DNA of 64,000 bases from Phycisphaera sp. Its GTDB lineage: Bacteria > Planctomycetota > Phycisphaerae > Phycisphaerales > SM1A02. Under the pieces are notes generated by a model. It worked only from the letters and a program-made list of their open reading frames with translations. It was not told where the DNA came from and did no database searches. The stretch lies in NCBI GenBank assembly GCA_016124975.1, contig WGMP01000009.1, positions 62,001-126,000 of the forward strand, in the 5' to 3' direction. The first letter of the stretch is position 1; every line of letters starts with the position of its first letter. Positions 60,460-64,000 of this stretch are shown in pieces. The position numbers were made by a program, and so were the translations under genes.

Positions 60460-61614
60460 ATGATGAAGTCGATCCTCGCACCGCTCGTCGCCGCGGCCAT
60501 GTTCGTGCACGGTTCCGCCACGGCCGCCACGCAGGCGCCCCCGATTCCAGACGAGTGGTTCTTCGGCGGCGCCGCGCGCCCCGCGGAGCTCCGCGCGCTC
60601 GAGGGGAAGCCCGCGCCCGAGATCGCGGCCGAGTCGTGGATCGGCGAGGCCGTGACGCTCGCCGCTTCGAAGGGCAAGGTCGTCGTCCTCGACTTCTGGG
60701 CGACCTGGTGCGGGCCATGCATGGCGGCGATTCCAGAGAATGTCGCGCTCGTCAAGAAGCACGAGGCCTCGGGCGACCTCGTCTTCATCGGCATGCACGA
60801 CGCGAACTCGGGCTGGGACCGCGCCGACGCGGTCGCGCGAGAGAAGAAGATCAACTACCGGATCGCGAAAGACGGCTCTGGCGGCGCGTCTGCGAAGGCC
60901 TACGGCGTTCCGTTCTGGCCGACCTACATCGTGATCGACCGCGCGGGCGTCGTGCGCGCTGCGGGACTCATTCCGACCGAGGTCGAGAAGGTGGTCGAGA
61001 TGCTGCTCGCGGAGGCGGCGCCCGCAGGCGCAGGCGCGGGCGGCGGCTTCGCGGACGAGTTCTTCGCAGGCGGCGCCAAGCGCCCCGCCGCGCTCCGCGA
61101 GGCGGAAGGCCGCGCGGCGCCCGCGCTCGAGGTCGCGTCGTGGAACGGCGACGCGATCCCTGCGAACGCGATGAAGCGCTCGGTCGTTCTCGTGCACTTC
61201 ACGCGCACTGGACCGCTCGGCGAACGCGCGCTCGCGGAGTTCGCCGCGCTCGAGAAGGAGTTCGCCGCACAGGGTGTCGCATGCGTTGCGATCTGCGCGT
61301 CCTCCGCCGATCCCGCCGCCACGCGCGCGGCACTCACGGCGCTCGAGTCGAAGGCGTTCGTCGCGCAGGACGCCGCAGCGGCGCCTGCAGAGGCCGCGGC
61401 GGCTTCGGCGGCTTCGGCGGCACCGCCTGCCGCGACGGACGGCCGCGTGCGCGCGCCTGCGTCGGGCGCCACCGCGCGCGCCTTCGGCATCGACCACTTG
61501 CCCGCCACGGTCCTCGTCGACCGCGCGGGCGTCGTGCGCGCCGCGGGAGTCAAGCCAGGCCGCACGAAGGAACTGCTCGAGAAGCTGCTCGCCGAGGAGG
61601 CGCCCAACCCATGA
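60460..61614 (+). CDS. TlpA-like protein with duplicated thioredoxin fold, second copy inactive
   Basis: 384 residues. Signal peptide about 1-23. The first thioredoxin domain has KVVVLDFWATWCGPCMAAIP (Cys84, Cys87) and the cis-Pro region GVPFWPTYIV. From about 198 the same pattern repeats (DEFFAGGAKRPAALREAEGR, VVLVHFTRTGPLGERAL), but the CxxC is absent (TGPLG), and an Ala-rich loop is inserted. The first part matches DEWFFGGAARPAELRALEGK, so this is an internal duplication. Periplasmic thiol-disulfide exchange is likely for domain 1; domain 2 is non-redox. The stop overlaps the MoxR start (ATGA). Confidence 0.85.
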   Translation: MMKSILAPLVAAAMFVHGSATAATQAPPIPDEWFFGGAARPAELRALEGKPAPEIAAESWIGEAVTLAASKGKVVVLDFWATWCGPCMAAIPENVALVKKHEASGDLVFIGMHDANSGWDRADAVAREKKINYRIAKDGSGGASAKAYGVPFWPTYIVIDRAGVVRAAGLIPTEVEKVVEMLLAEAAPAGAGAGGGFADEFFAGGAKRPAALREAEGRAAPALEVASWNGDAIPANAMKRSVVLVHFTRTGPLGERALAEFAALEKEFAAQGVACVAICASSADPAATRAALTALESKAFVAQDAAAAPAEAAAASAASAAPPAATDGRVRAPASGATARAFGIDHLPATVLVDRAGVVRAAGVKPGRTKELLEKLLAEEAPNP

Positions 61615-62621
61615 CCGCCATCGACTCGAACGCCCGCACGAACACGGGCGCGCCGTTCGGACACTCGCCCTTCGTCGACCATGTGCGCACCGAGGTCGCG
61701 CGCACGGTCGTCGGCCAGGACACGGTCGTCGAGCGGGTGCTCATCGCGCTCCTGACAGGCGGACATCTCCTTCTCGAGGGCGTGCCGGGCATCGCAAAGA
61801 CGCTCCTCGTCCAGTCGGTCGCGAAGGCGATCGACCTTCGCTTCGCGCGCGTCCAGTTCACGATCGACCTCCTGCCGAGCGACATCGTGGGCAGCGAGAT
61901 CCTCGAGCAGAAGACGAGCGAGTTCCGCATCCACAAGGGTCCGATCTTCACGAACCTGCTCCTCGCAGACGAGATCAACCGCGCGAGCCCGAAGGTGCAG
62001 TCGGCGCTCCTCGAGGCGATGCAGGAGCGCCGCGTCTCGATCGGCGACGCCACGCACGACCTGCCCGCGCCGTTCCTCGTGATCGCCACGCAGAACCCCG
62101 TCGAGCAGGCGGGAACCTTCGAGCTTCCCGAGGCGCAGCTCGACCGCTTCATGCTGCGCCACAGGCTCTCCTATCCGACGCCCGCCGACGAGGCCGAGGT
62201 CGTGCGCAGGAGCCTCGGCCTGCGCCTCAAGCGCCAGGGCGACGGCGCCGTCCCGATGAGCGCGTTCGACGCGATCGACGGCAGCCGCCGCATGCATGTG
62301 GCCGATCTCACCGCCGCGATGGCCGCCGTGCAGGCCGTCCATGTGAGCGATGTCTTCGTGCGCGATGTCGTCGAGCTCGTCAACCTCACGCGCCGCCACA
62401 AGGATATCGAGCTCGGATGCAGCCCCCGCGCCGCGCTCGCCCTCGTCCACGCCTCGCGAGCGCGCGCCTTCATCCACGGCCGCGGCTACACGATTCCCGA
62501 GGACATCTTCGCGCTCGCCGACGATGTGATCCTTCACCGCATGCGCCTCTCCTACGAGGCGCTCGCGAAGGGCCGCACCGCGGAAGCCGTGCTGCGCGAA
62601 CTCCTCGACACGATGGCGTAA
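61611..62621 (+). CDS. MoxR family AAA+ ATPase
   Basis: 336 residues. Walker A EGVPGIAKT, sensor/ATPase loop FTIDLLPSDIVGSEI, Walker B LLLADEINRASPKVQSALLEAM, MQERRVSI and IATQNPVEQAGTFELPEAQLDRFM all fit MoxR. MoxR ATPases act as chaperones for metal-cofactor or secreted-enzyme assembly and typically precede a DUF58 gene, as here. The ATG at 61611 overlaps the TlpA-like stop. It is followed by the DUF58 gene after 10 bp, then a signal-peptide protein; together a Bat-like aerotolerance-type operon. Confidence 0.9.
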   Translation: MTAIDSNARTNTGAPFGHSPFVDHVRTEVARTVVGQDTVVERVLIALLTGGHLLLEGVPGIAKTLLVQSVAKAIDLRFARVQFTIDLLPSDIVGSEILEQKTSEFRIHKGPIFTNLLLADEINRASPKVQSALLEAMQERRVSIGDATHDLPAPFLVIATQNPVEQAGTFELPEAQLDRFMLRHRLSYPTPADEAEVVRRSLGLRLKRQGDGAVPMSAFDAIDGSRRMHVADLTAAMAAVQAVHVSDVFVRDVVELVNLTRRHKDIELGCSPRAALALVHASRARAFIHGRGYTIPEDIFALADDVILHRMRLSYEALAKGRTAEAVLRELLDTMA

Positions 62622-62631
62622 GCCCCCCGCA

Positions 62632-63513
62632 ATGACCACGCAAGCGGCCAGCACCGACCTCGATCTTCCCGCGCCCGAGTCGCTCGCGCGCGGCGATTTC
62701 GACCTCGTCGTGCGGCGGCTCGCCGACGACCTCGCCTTCGGAAGCGACGCCTCGCGGCTCGTGGGAAGCGGCCTCGAGTACGCAAGCTCGCGGCCCTATG
62801 TCCCGGGCGACTCCGTGCGGCTCCTCAACTGGCGCCTCACCGCGCGCACGGGGAAGCCCTTCGTGCGCGAATACGAGGCGCTGAAGCGGACGGCCGTCTA
62901 CATCGTCGTCGACACCTCGGCGTCGATGGCGGTCGCGTCGACCGCGCGCTCGAAGCATGACCTCGCCGTGTGGATCGCCGCCGCGCTCGGGCTCGTGGCG
63001 CATCGGCGCATGAGCCCCGTCGCGCTCGTCGCGGGCGGCACGCGCGAGGTACCGCTTGTCGCAAGTCTTTCGCGCAACGACCTCTGGCGCGCGCTCGAGC
63101 CACTGCGCGCGCACGGCTTCGCGGAGTCGACCGAGGTCGGCGCGCGCGTCCGCCGCGTTGCGGAGCAGGCCGAGCGCGCGAGCGTCATCGTCGTCCTCAG
63201 CGACCTCCACGACCCAGCCGCCGTGCCCGCGATCCGCCACGCGTCGCAGCGCCACGACACGCTCGCCATCCATCTCGGCGACCCCGCGGAATCGCGGCCG
63301 CTGCGTGCGGGCTTTCTCCGCGCGCGCGAGGCGGAGACGGGCCGCACCTGGTTCACGGGCTCGCGGCGCGCGCTCCTCGATCCGTCGCTCGTGCAGGACG
63401 AACTGATCCGCGCAGGCGCCGACTACCTGCGCATCGAGACAGACGAACCCTTCATTCCCGCGCTGCGCCAGCATCTCGCCGCGCGCGGCCTCTTCGCACG
63501 GGGGCGCGGATGA
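62632..63513 (+). CDS. DUF58 domain protein
   Basis: 293 residues. DUF58 pattern: RPYVPGDSVRLLNWRLTARTGKPFVREYEALKRTAVYIVV (broken for length: motif RPYVPGD...NWRLTARTG...REYE), then a von Willebrand A-like fold with VVDTSASM as the metal-site DxSxS, and VIVVLSDLHD. It partners MoxR. The MIDAS-like DTSAS is intact. Start at the ATG 62632. The next gene starts on its stop codon (ATGA). Confidence 0.9.
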   Translation: MTTQAASTDLDLPAPESLARGDFDLVVRRLADDLAFGSDASRLVGSGLEYASSRPYVPGDSVRLLNWRLTARTGKPFVREYEALKRTAVYIVVDTSASMAVASTARSKHDLAVWIAAALGLVAHRRMSPVALVAGGTREVPLVASLSRNDLWRALEPLRAHGFAESTEVGARVRRVAEQAERASVIVVLSDLHDPAAVPAIRHASQRHDTLAIHLGDPAESRPLRAGFLRAREAETGRTWFTGSRRALLDPSLVQDELIRAGADYLRIETDEPFIPALRQHLAARGLFARGRG

Positions 63514-64000
63514 CGCGGCGTTCCCCGCGAGCCACGCTCGCTGCGATCACGCGAGCCACGCTCGCATCGGCGTGCGCATGCATGCTCGCGGCGGGCGCAG
63601 CGCCCGCGCACGGCCTCGCGCAGCAGGCCGACGCAGCGGTCGTGCGCGCGCCACGCGGCGCGGCCGGCTCGATCGAGGTCGTCCACGAGTCGATCGAGCT
63701 GCGCGCGAAGGCCACGCGCGACCTCGCGAGCCCGATGCTCGTCCGCGTCACGCCGCTCGGCGAAGGCCGCCACCGCATCGACTTCATCGGCTCGGTGGAG
63801 GGCGCGTTCGATCTCCTCCCCTACCTCGAGCAGGTCGACGGTCGCCCCGTCGCAAGCGTCGTCGTCGCGGGCGAGGCGCGCACCGCGCTCGCTGCGGAGG
63901 TCTTCACGCAGCTTCCTCCAGGCCACGGAACCGATGTCTTCGCTGCGCCGCCCGCAGGAATCGGCTTGCGCGAGCACTACACCACGCTCCTCTGGCTTGC
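63510..64000 (+). CDS. Secreted protein of the MoxR/DUF58 operon, 5' part only
   Basis: At least 163 residues, open to the right edge. It has a signal peptide (about 1-38, cleavage likely after HGLAQ) and then a beta-rich region (SIEVVHESIELRAKATRDLA, RIDFIGSVEGAFDLLPYLEQ). No family is recognised from this fragment. The start ATG at 63510 overlaps the DUF58 stop by 4 nt, so it is translated with that gene. It is likely an envelope partner of the MoxR/DUF58 system, by context only. Confidence 0.65.
   Translation, partial: MTRRSPRATLAAITRATLASACACMLAAGAAPAHGLAQQADAAVVRAPRGAAGSIEVVHESIELRAKATRDLASPMLVRVTPLGEGRHRIDFIGSVEGAFDLLPYLEQVDGRPVASVVVAGEARTALAAEVFTQLPPGHGTDVFAAPPAGIGLREHYTTLLWL

Overview
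The window is high-GC bacterial DNA that reads as a planctomycete, most likely of the Phycisphaerae/Phycisphaerales type. The evidence is two DUF1549/DUF1553 plus DUF1501 gene pairs, secreted proteins ending in a duplicated dockerin-like calcium-loop module, short C-terminal sorting tags of the VPAP type, an H-X9-DG prepilin, and ECF sigma/protein kinase pairing. No rRNA, tRNA, phage, transposase or CRISPR array was seen.

Layout. 1-694: 5' part of an unrecognised minus-strand gene. 942-4600: DUF1549/1553 + DUF1501 pair. 4616-7393: ThrE-like exporter and a divergent persulfide dioxygenase-rhodanese protein. 7375-12166: WD40-bearing protein kinase (frameshifted), its ECF sigma factor and a SIMPL protein. 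12341-20508: secreted proteins (PEP-CTERM-like, dockerin-like, S9 peptidase with a VHL-like domain, PhoD-like phosphatase). 20495-23061: di-haem oxidoreductase and imelysin pair. 23173-26210: HtrA-like protein with no intact catalytic triad, then a PhoX-like dockerin protein. 26359-30737: lipoprotein/prepilin pair and two related DUF2092-like proteins, one fused to a TlpA thioredoxin. 30865-32763: fused phosphoserine phosphatase/phosphoglycerate dehydrogenase. 32867-33314: composite hairpin-rich repeat island. 33330-38605: second DUF1501 + DUF1549/1553 pair. 38700-45466: AddAB-type helicase-nuclease operon. 45912-49907: large dockerin-like secreted protein and two tandem zinc-ribbon proteins. 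49917-54271: Gfo/Idh/MocA oxidoreductase, ureohydrolase, small membrane protein and PPK2. 54347-58212: two response regulators and a multi-PAS histidine kinase. 58403-60221: YcaQ-like protein and a membrane protein. 60460-64000: TlpA/MoxR/DUF58 operon running off the right edge.

How genes work together. Translational coupling (ATGA or GTGA overlaps) ties sigma/kinase, imelysin/di-haem protein, AddB/AddA, prepilin/lipoprotein and TlpA/MoxR plus DUF58/next gene. The DUF1549/1553 and DUF1501 pairs are probably secreted catabolic functions of unknown substrate.

Most notable observations. (1) Many first-in-operon genes have a TAnnnT box exactly 6-7 nt before the start codon and no Shine-Dalgarno, pointing to leaderless transcripts. 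(2) A 448-bp repeat island whose two long copies differ by stem-preserving changes. (3) In-frame 12-bp arrays encoding tetrapeptides in three unrelated proteins, most strikingly AddB. (4) A triad-less HtrA. (5) A VHL-like beta domain in an S9 peptidase. (6) A SerB-SerA fusion. (7) A probable single-base frameshift in the kinase-WD40 gene. All calls come from reading the sequence and from recall of protein families; no searches were run.
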